Assembly (NCBI GenBank): GCA_007449985.2
Contig: VIIQ02000148.1
Coordinates: 62,001 to 126,000, forward strand
DNA length: 64,000 bases
Origin: Desmodesmus armatus
Lineage: Eukaryota > Chlorophyta > Chlorophyceae > Sphaeropleales > Scenedesmaceae
Direction: 5' to 3'
A program made the position numbers and the translations under genes. How positions within the stretch are numbered: the stretch's first letter is position 1; every line of letters begins with the position of its first letter. The notes under the pieces were generated by a model. That model made no database searches. It had not been told where the DNA came from and saw only the letters and a list, made by a program, of their open reading frames with translations. Below, one piece after another: positions 52,759-64,000 of the stretch.

Positions 52759-55700
52759 CTCGACGCTGTCTTCCAACCAAGGAGCTACAAGACCTCTTCC
52801 AGAGAATCTGTGGCCCCAACAATGTCCTCCAAGATGTGCTCAACAAGGGCAGCTGGCCGCAAGGTCCAGGTGGTGAGTTACCGCCAGCGATCCTTCCTTG
52901 GTGGGATGGATGCATCGTTCATAAAGCAGGGAGCACACCTAGCCTCCGCAGCCACGGAACGTGTGTAATTTGGTTACATATAGCACTGTTGCTAGCAAAC
53001 AGGGCGCCCCTTTCAAGCCACGCAGCTGACGTATCTTCTATGGCTGCTGATGCTGCTGCTTTGTGCCGATGCTTGCAGGTGCCACCAAGCATCGCAGCAA
53101 GCATGGTTGACTTCTTTTTCTACGGCAAGAGGTATCGTGCATCTCTTCCAACTATGACTGCCCTGTTCCTGGTGAGTGTTGGATGCTGGTGGGGCCAAAC
53201 AAGCCTGTATGCAGCAACAGCAGCAGGGCAGCAGGACCTGGCAACAGGACAGGAAGGCTATGTATGTCAAATTGCATCTGAGCAGGGGCTATGTAGCAGA
53301 ACATGCCAGCTCAGGGAATAAGTGTCCTCCAGTACAGCCGCGGACCTGTGCAGGCCTGCAACATTCCACCGCTGCTCGTGCGTTGTAGCAGTTGCCAAGC
53401 AGCAGCGCAAGCTGACTGTAGCTCTGCTTTTCCTGCATAGCAAAGCCGCATCCTTCTTGTGTGCCTCACCTTGATGTTGCTGCTGCCCCTGGTCCTTCAA
53501 TGACACCAAGCTTATAATGGTCTTGCTTGTCTCCACACATGCAGGTCCTGGTCACCATATCAGCGGTGGTGTACACTGCTGCCTACTTCTTCCCAGAGGC
53601 CGCCCAGCTCACCCTCCAAGCCTTCCACCTGCTGGGCTGCATTGCCACTATCTGCAAGATCATCTGGGCAGTGGGGGCCAACGTGGTCAGTCGGAGGTTC
53701 ATCTGGCTTGTGCGCAACTGCAGCAAGGTGAGCAATGGCAGCTGCAAGGAGCCAGCAGAAATTGCTTGCATAGATTGGTAGCTGTCAGTCCAATACATCA
53801 GTCAACCAGCAATAAGTGTGGGGTCTCTACTTCTGGGGCGCTATCGGCTGTCAGCCTTGCAGTGCAGCAAGATGCGACACTTTGTATAGTGTGTCTCCTG
53901 CTGCGCCTGCAGCAGTAGGGTGTTGTCATCATCAAAAATGCATAAATGCTAAATGCATATGCATGCGCTGCTGTCAACCACATCCTGCAGGCACCCAGCA
54001 AGGCCGAGCTGCCAAGCGCCCACTCTACTCCCATGGAGGCCGTCAACAAGACATCAGCTGTGGTGACCAAGGCTAGCAAGGCCTCAGCCACTTCGCCATG
54101 TGTGTCACCAGTGGCTACTGACTGCACCAACGACACTCTGCCTTGCGAGGACCAGGGCTGTCGCTCCTTGGACGTCGAGGTGGGTAGGACCTGGCGCATG
54201 TAGCAGGCGGTCAGCAGCCACTGGTTGCAACCATTCAGCACGGCAGCTACCCGCAGGGTATCTTGGCGCAGTGCGCAGTGCTCCACACATCACTAGGAAC
54301 CCTTCAGGGCAGAGCTATGTAGTCCTTGGGCGCTTGTGGCTTTTGCAGTGTCAGAGCATTCATACAACCATGTCTGCTGTGGGCAAATCTGCTGCTGCAG
54401 CAGCAACAGTCGCCACCCTATCCAGCACACACTCACTGGCGCTGCAAATGTTTGTTTTGACCAAATCCTGCAGGTGCCCAGCACACCGGAGCTTCCAATC
54501 AGCACACCACCGACGTCCCCCAGGGGTACGGGCACTGACACAGCTGTGTCAACAAGTGCTGCTGACACCACCAGCACTGCTTCGACCGGTGCGTCACCAA
54601 GGGCTGCTGACGGTGACGGCAGTGTCCTGTCCTGCGCGTCACCCAGGGCTGCTGACATCAACGGCAGTGTCATGTCCTGCAAGCCCAGTCAGTCCTTGAT
54701 TGTTGAGGTGAGTGAACCTACACCATGCAGTGGACAACGTCTTGTCTAGACAGTTGCTGGGGGCAGGTGCTGTTGGGGATCTACCTGCCCCAAACAGCAG
54801 CACAGGGTGTGATGCAGCCAATTGGGGTCGCTAGGAAGATTTTTGAATCAGTAGTTACCCCTTCAGAATCACGAGGTACCACAGGCTGCAGATTGCATGG
54901 TGACGGTATGCGTTTGTCACATGCCTGCACTGCACTGTCTGTACTGCAACAGCCCTAAAATAGGCCCTGCCCGGCCATGCAAACCTACTATTGTCAGGGC
55001 TGCCATGATAAACTGCATGTTGCACCTGCCCCTGCTGTGCTGCTGTACAGTTTGAGCCTTCCAGCGAGGACTTCATCGCCCCAGTTGCTGCATCAAGCAT
55101 GGAGCCTGTGGACGCCACCATGTTGCCCAGCACACCCTTCTCGGGGCGCTGCATGTTCAACATTCAGTTTTTCAACTCGTTTGACTCTGCCAGCTCATCT
55201 TCAGGCTCATCCTTGAGCTCGCCTGCATCCTCCAGCACAGCGCAGCAGTTCAAGAAGACGACCACCAACGTGATGAACGACTTTGAGTGGTCTTCTGAGG
55301 AGGAGCAGGTGCGTCGCAGCACAGCACGGCATAGCGCAGGACAGCATAGCGCAGGACAGAACAGAATGTCAGCGCATTCTGTTAGCAGCGACGTGTATGC
55401 TTGCATTGCACTGGCTGCAGGCCTATCAGTGTTCACTTGTCATGCTCCCGGCACATGCTGGTGGCTCTGTTCCCTCCTCAAACTGCTTCATGCAACAAAC
55501 CTTCAGTCAGCCCAGGTGGCTGCCCAGGAACTTTCTATCAGCACCAATATGGAGGTATGCATTACCCCAGTCTGCACGTGTCACTGCGTAACCCAGCTGC
55601 AGGAATGGCAACGCTGAGACCTCATAATGCAGAGCTGTCCTGTAACAAAGGACCCTGCACCCCAGCATCATTATGTTTCCTAATGCTCTGTTCATGTTGT

Positions 55701-56651
55701 GTGTGCTGACGGCCTTCCTGCAGGACGACCCTGAGATCCCCCGCAGCCGACTGCCTGTTGACTTTGAGCTGTGCGTCGTTCACGACAACGACAAAACATG
55801 CCAGTGGGGGCAGGACGCTCCTGTTCACGACACACAGTCCAAGGTGGGAACATGCAGCTGCTTAAGCAGTCATCCTCGGCAGCATGTCACCAGCTGTTTT
55901 GCCGTAATGCATGCTTTCTGGGTGCAAGATTTGCATCAGCTTAGGGGTACAGCAGTGGGCCCCAGTGGCTACAACGGGCTGTTTACAGATCTGCTGCGCA
56001 CAGCAAGAAGGCTGCACAGTTGTCAGAGGCATCGCCCTCATGCAGGAGGGTCTTGTGTCCGTAGGTGCAATCAGTGTGACAAGCCATCAACCCAAGGCAG
56101 ACCACAATGGCATGATGATCACCATACAAAGTGTCCTGCCTGCCTCATCACTGCATAACAGGAAATTACCAACCATGCCATGTTCCCTGATCCCAACCAT
56201 TCTTGGAGAATCATAACCATGTCATGATTCCTGCTCTACTCTTCTATTGCTGTTGCGCCAGATCAACTGGAGGTCCACTGACAACTTCTTTGCAATTGCC
56301 TACCAGCCCACCTCATGCGCCCTTGCTGGCGTTGCTTCCAGTGATGATGTGAGTGACGTGGACGAGAAGCAGCACCCTTATAGCCCCTTTGACATCCTGG
56401 CCTCCAGCAGCAGCTTTGGCTCAGAGGACGGCCACCCCTCCACTCCCGTGGACGTCCCCGCCAGCCCCAAGAACAGCACAAGCTCACTGGTCGAGGACGA
56501 CAGCCCCTCCACTGCAGCTGCCGCCAGTGTCTCCGCGCCCGCCGCCAAGCCCGCCGTTGCTGCTGCCGTCAAGCCCGCCAAGCAGGTGAAGAAGACCGCT
56601 GCTGCTGCCTCCAAGCCCGCTGCTGCTGCCGCCAAGAAGGTGAAGCGCATC

Positions 56652-56685
<34 letters not shown>

Positions 56686-56936
56686 AGCAGGTGAAGATGG
56701 CCGCTGCTGCCGCCAAGCCCACTGCTGCTGCTGCTAAGCCCGCTGCTACTGCCGCCAAGAAGCCCAAGCAGGCCCCCGCACCCAAGGCCTCTGTTCCAGC
56801 CTCAGGCAACCGCATCCAGCCCAGCCGCGCCCCAGACTGCCACATGAAGGAGACCCTATGCTTCCAGGGCAAGAAGCAGGCGCCAAAGCCCAAGGACGAC
56901 ACAAAGGACGCTGGCACCAAGCCCAAGTGGGTGTAA
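52759..56936 (+). CDS. Unrecognised membrane protein with Lys/Ala-rich tail (5' end uncertain)
   Basis: Nine exons: 52759-52872, 53079-53171, 53545-53727, 53991-54179, 54474-54707, 55051-55308, 55516-55554, 55724-55843 and 56262-56936 (TAA), 634 codons. All eight introns are phase 0. Two hydrophobic segments (about residues 53-85 and 100-120: MTALFL|VLVTISAVVYTAAYFF and LLGCIATICKIIWAVGAN) form a possible membrane hairpin. Exons 4 and 5 start alike (APSKAELP, VPSTPELP) and end alike (SLDVE, SLIVE), suggesting exon duplication. Exons 6-8 carry FNIQFFNSFDSAS, NDFEWSSEEE and FELCVVHDNDKTCQWGQDAP. The last exon has a Ser/Asp-rich part, then KPAKQVKKTAAAASKPA-type repeats resembling the tail of histone H1, and ends GTKPKWV. 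The family was not recognised. In exon 1 a second frame (ELQDLFQRICGPNNVLQDVL) is also open, but only the chosen frame keeps phase. Confidence 0.7.
56532..56800 (+). repeat. Histone-H1-like Ala/Lys/Pro repeat coding segment
   Basis: Irregular 'gctgctgcygccaagcccgc' type repeats encode alternating AAAA and KP/KQVK/KKVK blocks. The segment would be highly basic and disordered and could bind nucleic acid or acidic membranes. Confidence 0.8.
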
Positions 56937-59900
56937 TCCTGCAAGTGAAGTCCTGCAAGGCCCCTACACCAAGGCCTGCCTCACAACACGCCTCTCAAGA
57001 TTCAGGCAGCATCCTGCTGCTGACTTACCAAGGACGAGGATCCTGTGGCTGCAATGCTGACGGCATGCGGCAGTGGATGGAGGCCGTCACACGAGGGGCG
57101 GCAGAGGGGCCCAGTCAGGGGCATGTTGGAAGTGCGGTGGCCAGCAGAAGGGTTGTGATCGTTACATCAGAGATTTTGCATATCAGCTAGAAAACGGCTG
57201 GGACTTTTGATGTTCTGGGGTGGGGATCTGTCGCGTTGACTTTCCCAGCTATGAATCTCTGGGAGTTGAGTGTGCTGGTGTGCCTGTGCTGCAGCACCCA
57301 GGGTTTACCAACTACTGGTACAGGTGTATTCCTCTTCAGCAGACCTTTTTGAGCCTGTGGGCTGTTGGTTAATTTTGTTTTTTACCTGTACTGAGATGTA
57401 CAGGCGGCAACCAGCAGGCATGTCTTCTGTCATACTGGGTTTTGGAATTGAGAATGCCTCAGCAGTTGCTTCACTGGGATACCTTCTTTGATTGACAGAT
57501 GGCAATTTTGACTGGCCTGCTGTGGTGCTGAACACTCGCCAGCTTGGTTTTTGTGGTACATGCGGTCAGCTGGTCATGTGTGCAGCGTGCGTGTCATGAC
57601 TGATACTGCTGGGATTATGTCCGGTCTGCAGGTCAGAGCTTTGAACTGGGGTGTCCCCGCACTGTTGAGTGTTGGTCTACAGCAGTGGCGGTGCTAGTGT
57701 TTTGCATTATGACTCAGCAAGACATTGGGTGACAGCTCGGCAGTCCTTTTGGGACAGCTTTGACCAGCTCGTAGCGGCGACGCAATGAGCGTCGCGGCGG
57801 GCTTGTGTTCTTTGGATGCGCTCAACTGAGTGGTCCCAATTAGGTGCGGTCCTGGGCTTACGCAGACGCCAGGGATGGCATGAGAACATGCTGAGTGTTC
57901 CTCTTGTTGGGTGATGGCAGCGCAGTTTTTGATTCCACAGTGGTCAAGGACCTGTCAGCATGCAGCGTAGTCTTGAGGTGGGTATCCCTCTTGACACCTG
58001 CACACCCGGAGGAAGGGAAGGCTTTGGGAGAGACAGTGGCCGCCAGGCTTACATACAACATGACGACAAGTGGCTTGCCAGTTGGCTTTGTTCTTTGACT
58101 GTCAGGCTGGTGGCAGTTGCTGGTTGTGCTGAGTTGGAAGTTTCTGCAGCATGGGCAGTGCACATCCTGCTCTACTGTTGGGAGTCCTGAGGCACAGCCT
58201 TCAGAGCAGAACTAGTGATGTAGGTTGAGTGAAGAAGAAGGCTGCAGCCCTCTAGAAGATTTGGCTGACGGCTGGGCAGGATGCAGAAAGGCCCCTTTGA
58301 ATACTTTTCAGCCTGGCTATTGCGCCAAGTTGATGCTCACAGCCTAGGAAGGTGCAAGTGGGACTGCGGTCCAGGATACTGCAAGGGCTGCGTATTACAG
58401 TGGATTGATGATAGCCAGATCAGGCCCTGCTGGGCTTGTGCTGCACATCCTGCAAGGGTGTGTCGTGTGCTGATTTGTAGCAGTAGTTTGTAGCTAAGCT
58501 GATGTGAGTTGTCGTGACTTGTATGTATGTGTTGAGTTGAGCTTGCTTCCAGGCTGTTAAGAGCTTGAAGCAGCACGCGGTGACACTCTCAACCTGGTGC
58601 ACTACAGGCGTTGAGGGTTGCTGCTGCCAGCTGTGCTTACATCTTTGACTGTGAGTGAGTGTCTTTTGCTGGTGCTGCATGCTTGGCATCGACTGGAGTT
58701 TGACAACATGTGTGTCTGCATGACTTGGCTGAGGGCGACAGATTGGTTGTGCTGCCAGGGTGTGTGACGATTGACTTGTGCTTATCTCCAGAATGGCGTG
58801 ACATTGGCATTGAGCTGTGCAAAAGCGGCTGTGGCAACTTCGATTTGTTCCATGAAGGCTGGAGAACTTGCTAGGTCCCAACTGGCAGTGGGCCACTGGC
58901 AGGGCATCTTGACATGCCCGTTGCATTTAAGCAAGACTTCTGAACAGGAGCCTTGACAGCGCTGCAAAAGCAAGCTAACCAACCCATGTTATTACACCTG
59001 TAGCTGTCATGCCAGACCAGTGGCCGCACAATGGCAAACCTCCATCCTGAAGTAGCACACTTGTTACAAAACTGTGCAGGTACTGTGCGAGTGAACAGGG
59101 TGAACCTTCATGCACACACAACTGCACGTAAGACAAGAGACAGCAAGACACAAATACCCAGCCGGGCTTTGTCAGGCTAGTCAAGGAGCCCTGCAGCCGC
59201 TGTTGGCGTGGCTACCATGCCCATGCTGACGTTCATGACAACCTTGTGCTGTGCCATGTGCTGCAGACTACAACCAACACCCTTCAGTAAGCGGCAAAGC
59301 CCGCACTGACTCTGCCAGAAAAACACCTGCTAGCCTCATCAGAAGCAGCAAGCAGCAATGTTTTATCTGCGCTGCAGGTGCAGGACAGCCCTGGATTTCG
59401 TCTTGTCCCCTTCAAGTCCCCTCCCCTGAATCCTGCCCCCCACCCCGCATGCGGTGCAGCGCCACCGCACCCCTCGATGACACACCTCCACACACTCTCC
59501 AAGTTTCAAGCACTCTCGACAAAACTGCAGCGGCAGCAGTAGCAGCAGCATCTGCAAAACTGCAGCTGCCTTTGCTGCTACTGCCACTTGCAATGCACAC
59601 ATGCGCTGACCTTGCTGCAGTTCAAACACTGAAAGTGACAGAGCTGCAGCCGGGGGGAAAACCAGCACACACACACACATACACATGCGGCACACATGCA
59701 CATGCATGCTCTGCATGCTGCCATACGTAATTGCGTTGCTAAGTTACTGCAACTGTGCATGGCTGCAGGCAGCTCCCTGCTGCCGCTGCAATCACAGCTA
59801 CAGAAGCACACAGGCTCGTTGTCCAACCTCAAGCCCTGAAAGCCATCGCACCCACTCTGCAGGAGCACAACATGCAAGGCAAATGGGCAGACGCCCAGCA

Positions 59901-60427
59901 AAAGCCCAGCGCAGCACACTGGCAGCATTAGTCAACCTGCCAACCAACCAGCAACACACTGCTGGTGCTAAACACCCCTGACGATGCACCTGCCTTGCAA
60001 TAGTAACAGTGTGTCTGCCTTGCTGCCAGGCAAGGTCCCTGTAGCAACAGCGACACCAAACCCAGTGCCTGCTCCAGCGGCTAGTAACAACAGGGTGCAG
60101 GACAGTACACCATGCAGTATAAGTGACGCAGCTGACGCTGGGCTCAACAGTCAAACCGCATGGTGTACCATGCAGTAACACTGTGGGCAGCAACGAGCGG
60201 CTGCCTGAAGCCTGGTGCATAGACAACCAGCAGTAGGCTTCACACGCTCGTCCCCCGACAACAAACCAAAATGAGTCGCTAAGCCCCGCCACACCAGCGG
60301 CAACTGCCAAAGCGGAGCGCAGCTACCAACATACTGCTTTGCACCACCGATACTGCCGCCATCGACAGGACGCGCTGCTGCAGCAACTACCAGCACTGCG
60401 AGATGGCTTGGCATGCTGCGCTGGCGC
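56937..60427. other. Convergent intergenic region, presumed 3' UTRs
   Basis: The genes on both sides point inward, so this 3.5 kb holds their 3' flanks. The sequence is less GC-rich and shows no exon supported by splice sites and composition together. A TTACA at 58992-58996 (TGTAA on the minus strand) could end the carrier transcript. Short frames at 58281-58493 and 59251-59730 have no supporting features. Confidence 0.45.
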
Positions 60428-63400
60428 CTAGTGCTGCTTGTTCAACCAGTTAGTGACTGTGTCGACTGTGTAGAGCATGGCACCGTTGGCTGGTGCGGCC
60501 CTGATGAGGCAGGGGGTGAAGCCGCGGTAGAAACGCTTCGCGCCACCCTCCGCCCACAATAGCTGCGGTAGCAGGGTGATAACACAATGTACACAGCAGC
60601 AGCACGGGTGGGGGTGTCAGCGGGGCGCAGCACAGTACTGTGTAGTGTGAATAGCTAAGAAGAACTCCACCCTCAAACAAACAACCTCCTGCACAAAACG
60701 AACTGATGCCAGAAGGGTGGCAGCAAGCACACCTCGGCATTCACAACTGTCAATGTCACCGCAGTCTGCTCAAGGTGCTGCTGTACCCTGCTGTGCTGTG
60801 CATGGGGGGCCAACACCACCAGTCCCTGCTTACCTTTGCTGCTGTGACCATGTCTGTGTATTTCCGCTGTCCCTTGATTATGCTGTCTGTCTGCATGCTG
60901 CTCTTGATCACATCCACCGGGAAGATGGCCAGCCAGTAACCAAAGGCGCCTAGGGCAGCAGAGCCCAGCACTGCATATGCAGGCAGATCTGCATTGCTCT
61001 GCAGCAGCAGCAGCGGCAGCAGCAGCAGTGCAAGAAACAGCATGCAGGCGTAGGTGGGTGAGTGGCTCAGCACTGGCGCTTCCAACAACAAGCACAGCGC
61101 AGCACAGCCCCGCGCATCATGGCGCATCATGAGAGCGGCACAGGGAGCCGATTGATCGTGACACATGCCGCGCATTACTCGAGTCGCCTCTGCTGTGCCC
61201 TCGCCATCAACACACCCATTCCAGGCCCTATCCTCACATGCACCCACCCACATAGCCAGTACTACCCATTCCGCGCCTCGGCTTGCATCCAAGCCACTGT
61301 GCCGCCCGCCACCCCCTCCCATCCCTTGGCCTTCACAGGCTCACAACCCCTGGTCACTCACCCCTCCCCCCCCCCCCCCTTCACACACATGACGCCCCAC
61401 ACAGGGATTACGACACTGTTGCTTGCCTACCTAGTAGGACAGCCTTAGTGAGCTTGCATGTATCCAAGTACTCCATCTTTCGACACACAGCCCCCCTCAC
61501 CTTGCAGCCCAGCCGCTGTGCCGCCTGCCCCTTGAGCACCTCAAAGGTCCCCAGGTACACCGCGTTGGCGGGTGTGTTGCGCAGCAGTGTTGCGCCCAGC
61601 CCCTGGAAGGGCCCCTTGAAGCCGTTCTCACGCAGTGTTGCGCGCACACAGGCGCTGACGGTGGTGTAGGGGGGCTTGTAGTTGGGGTCAGCCTTGCTGC
61701 GGATGATCTGGACCTGCAGGCAGTAGCAAGCAGCAGCAGTGTTAGCAGTGGCAGCAGTGGTAGGAGTGACTGCAGGCCATGGAGGAGGTGATGGCAAGAG
61801 CAGGTCAGAACAGCTTGCTTGGATTGCCTGCACTTGTGCATAACATGCTATGAAAGGCTGGTGAGCTGCAGCTGGTTGATGCACCTTGCCCCCTTACTAC
61901 TGCTGTCCAGCACCCCCCCCCCCCTCAACCCCGCTTTGCTGGCCCAGAGCGCACTTCAAAGCGCGAGCATCCCACCTGTATTTGTGACTTGTAGAAGTCG
62001 ATGGGCCCCTCAGTGAATGCAGCGATGAAGCCAGTGATGGCCCCTGCCTTGTAGTAATCAGAGGTGCGCAGGGGCTGCTGCTGCCGTCACACTTCCTGAC
62101 TTGCCCTGCATTTCTGTCCTGGCCACTCCTTTTATCCCCCCACCCCCACCCTGCCGCCTCTACCAACCCCCCCCCCCACCCCACCCCCCACCACCACAGT
62201 CACAGCCACCCTCACCTGTATTTGTGACTTGTAGAAGTCGATGGGCCCCTCAGTGAATGCAGCGATGAAGCCAGTGATGGCCCCTGCCTTGTAGTAATCA
62301 GAGGTGCGCAGGGGCCTGCTGCTGCCGTCTGCGTTGGTGGCCAGCCAGCGCTTGCTGCTGCCAAACGCACCAAACAGCGACGCACGGAAGAACATCTGAC
62401 CAGCTAGCGGCGAGGCAACACCCTGTGTGAGAGGCAGCAGGAAGGTGGATGGGGCGCATGAACAAAGGGGGGACTGAGTGACGGCGAGAGGAGATGCACT
62501 TTGCAATGACTACATGCCACAGGACAAACCCAGATACAAACACTCCTGCTTTCACCTTACAAAAGCTCAGCACCCTGCGGCATGCCAGACACCCCTCCAC
62601 AACGAACCACTGTGTGATGTGAGACTGCCCCTCAAGATCATGCCAGACACCCCTCCACAACGAACCACTGTGTGATGTGAGACTGCCCCTCAAGATCACA
62701 GCAGGAAGGTGGGGCACGCTGGGCTGCTGTGCCAGGTGTGCTGTGGGTCCCCTCACCCCCCTCCTCAACGCTGCTCTTACCTTGTACAGGATGGTGCGGC
62801 ATACTGGCTGCTGTGCTGATTGCCCCCCCCCCCAAAAAAAACTGTGCTGTGCTGATTGTCCCCCCCCCCCAAACTGTGCTGTGCTGATTGTCCCCCCCCC
62901 CCCTCCCCAAAGACTGTGCTGTGCTGATTGTCCCCCCCCCCCAAAACTGTGCTGTGCTGATTGCCCCCCCCCCACCCCAAAACTGTGCTGTGCTGATTGT
63001 CCCCCCCCCCCCAAACTGTGCTGTGCTGATTGTCCCCCCCCCCCCCAAAACTGTGCTGTGCTGATTGTCCCCCCCCCCCCCCCAAAAACTGTGCTGTGCT
63101 GATTGTCCCCCCCCCCCCAAAACTGTGCTGTGCTGATTGTCCCCCCCCCCCCCCCCAAAAAACTGTGCTGTGCTGATTGTCCCCCCCCCCCCCCCCCAAA
63201 ACTGTGCTGTGCTGATTGTCCCCCCCCCCCAAAATGTGCTGTGCTGATTGTCCCCCCCCCCCCCAAATCTGTGCTGTGCTGATTGTCCCCCCCCCCCCAA
63301 ATCTGTGCTGTGCTGATTGTCCCCCCCCCCCCAAATGTGCTGTGCTGATTGTCCCCCCCCCCCCCAAAAACTGTGCTGTGCTGATTGTCCCCCCCCCTTC

Positions 63401-63571
63401 TCCTCAACGCTGCTCTCACCTTGTAGAGTCCTGGCAGTCCCTCACCCCCCTCACCCCCCTCACCCCCTCACCCCCCTCACCCCCTCACCCTCCTCAACGC
63501 TGCTCTCACCTTGTACAGGCCTGGCAGTCCCTCCCACTGAACAGTCTTCTTGGCACAGTCTATCACACCAG
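60428..63571 (-). CDS. Mitochondrial carrier family (SLC25) protein, N-terminus not seen
   Basis: Exons 63571-63510, 62422-62216, 61713-61501, 60998-60834 and 60562-60428 (TAG) join in consistent phase and give about 260 residues of the usual 300. Carrier repeats 2 and 3 are complete: AGAITGFIAAFTEGPIDFYK and SQIQ carry the PIDFYK signature, and FGYWLAIFPVDVIKSSMQ the PVDVIK signature. Each is followed by a matrix helix and the GFxxxLxRxxPANA-type motif (GLGATLLRNTPANAVYLGTF; GFTPCLIRAAPANGAMLYTV). Repeat 1 is represented only by its second half (VIDCAKKTVQWEGLPGLYKG, VASPLAGQMFFRASLFGAF). Transmembrane helix 1, with the first P-D-K motif, must lie at or beyond the right edge. The sequence resembles the acylcarnitine/basic amino acid subgroup; the substrate is inferred only. 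It acts in the inner mitochondrial membrane. Confidence 0.92.
61974..62076 (-). repeat. Near-perfect copy of the 3' end of carrier exon 2, with donor
   Basis: About 100 bp, 'cacctgtatttgtgacttgt' through 'ggtgcgcaggggc' on the plus strand, is repeated without visible mismatch from 62214 (real exon edge) to 61974. The copy carries RTSDYYKAGAITGFIAAF ... PIDFYKSQIQ and a GTGGGA donor. Tandem spacing is 240 bp. Confidence 0.95.
62762..63440 (-). repeat. G/C-run minisatellite flanked by copies of a carrier exon end
   Basis: About 17 units of 31-41 bp, each 'ctgtgctgtgctgattg' plus a C run of 8-16 and two to eight A, fill 62806-63398 in the intron after the exon at 63571-63510. On the transcribed sense strand the runs are poly-G. 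Both ends of the array carry copies of the exon border: 63408-63437 (GLPGLYK then GTGAGAGCAGCG) and 62763-62797 (ILYK then GTAAGAGCAGCG). The real border at 63510 is followed by the same GTGAGAGCAGCG. A second copy of about 40 bp at 62592-62690 ('gccagacacccctccacaac') forms a further direct repeat. Confidence 0.92.
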
Positions 63572-64000
63572 CTGCAGCAGACAACGGGCACAGCGGCACG
63601 ACAGGCAAGTTAGAGCACATACAGCAGCTTATATGCGGCTCAATGCAGGAATGCGCACTCTGGGGTTGACTGAAGGCACCTGTAGCACTTGCTAGCGAGT
63701 TATGTTGTTAGCACTGCTGAGCAATTGTTGCGTTTGCAGCTGCACCAGTAAAGTGAGCTCACAGACAGCTCCCCCCCGGTTGACTTGCTGGACTACTGTG
63801 TGCGTGGCCAGCCAGTGGGAGTGTGCCCACTGTAGCACAAAGTATCCCCGTGTCCCCCCCCCCCAAGGGTGCAGTCACATTGCTGCCCCAAAGCCAGCCA
63901 GCTCCACAGTATAGCTGGCTCCTAGCACTGCTGCTGACGATACACGACTGCTGTCAATAGTGACAACCCTGCTAACTGCTTTGTTGGCTTTAGGGCCGTG
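63572..64000. other. Right end of the window, presumed first carrier intron
   Basis: The first transmembrane helix of the carrier should be encoded upstream on the minus strand, but no matching exon was seen in these 429 bases. A C run lies at 63857-63864. Confidence 0.4.

Noticed and set aside
57270..58500. Short plus-strand frames in the convergent intergenic region (for example 58281-58493)
   Set aside because: Lower GC, no splice sites or homology; they fit 3' UTR or spacer sequence better.
61165..61700. Plus-strand Pro-rich frames opposite the carrier gene
   Set aside because: They are antisense to well-supported carrier exons and introns.
62298..63419. A 373-codon minus-strand frame of repeated GGGGTISTAQ units
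   Set aside because: It is the minisatellite in the carrier intron read through in one frame; unit lengths vary and other frames are equally open.

Overview
The window looks like nuclear DNA of a GC-rich green alga. The evidence is: many short exons joined by GT-AG introns, very long CAG/CTG (polyGln/polyAla) tracts inside exons, long poly-C and poly-G runs inside introns, a TGTAA polyadenylation-type signal, short CCCTAAA telomere-like stretches, and plant-like gene families. A volvocalean chlorophyte such as Haematococcus would fit, but that is inference. No bacterial, organellar or CRISPR features were seen.

Layout. (1) 0.9-12.8 kb, minus: an Eps15/Pan1-type EH-domain endocytosis gene, 15 exons traced, running off the left edge. 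(2) 13.8-24.5 kb, plus: a type III beta phosphatidylinositol 4-kinase, divergent from gene 1, with 13 exons and huge polyGln/polyAla inserts. (3) 25.9-28.8 kb, plus: an unrecognised secreted or type I membrane glycoprotein. (4) 32.0-34.1 kb, plus: a single-exon F-box/leucine-rich-repeat protein with recent internal repeats. (5) 34.7-51 kb: an accessory zone. It holds a small unrecognised gene, a TIR-like element, two tandem 2.4-2.7 kb gene-bearing units with an inverted fragment at 29.6 kb, a related third gene, a 5'-truncated LINE with an open reverse transcriptase frame, and several short orphan exons on both strands. (6) 52.8-56.9 kb, plus: a nine-exon unrecognised gene with two membrane segments and a Lys/Ala-rich tail, in which every intron is phase 0. 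(7) 60.4-63.6 kb, minus: an SLC25 mitochondrial carrier whose N-terminus is not seen.

The strongest unusual signal runs through all the multi-exon genes. Introns contain one to four decayed or near-perfect copies of the edge of a neighbouring exon together with its splice site, often inside a larger tandem duplication, next to homopolymer G or C runs. The introns seem to have grown by repeated tandem duplication across exon-intron borders. Sense-strand G runs tend to follow donors and C runs tend to precede acceptors.

Several conserved frames (PI4K at four places, the glycoprotein gene, one tandem-unit gene, the 35 kb gene) are broken by single-base shifts, some at homopolymers, while splice sites and downstream homology stay intact. 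Assembly or base-calling errors are the simplest explanation. Exon coordinates were read by eye from splice consensus, phase and family similarity; no search was run.
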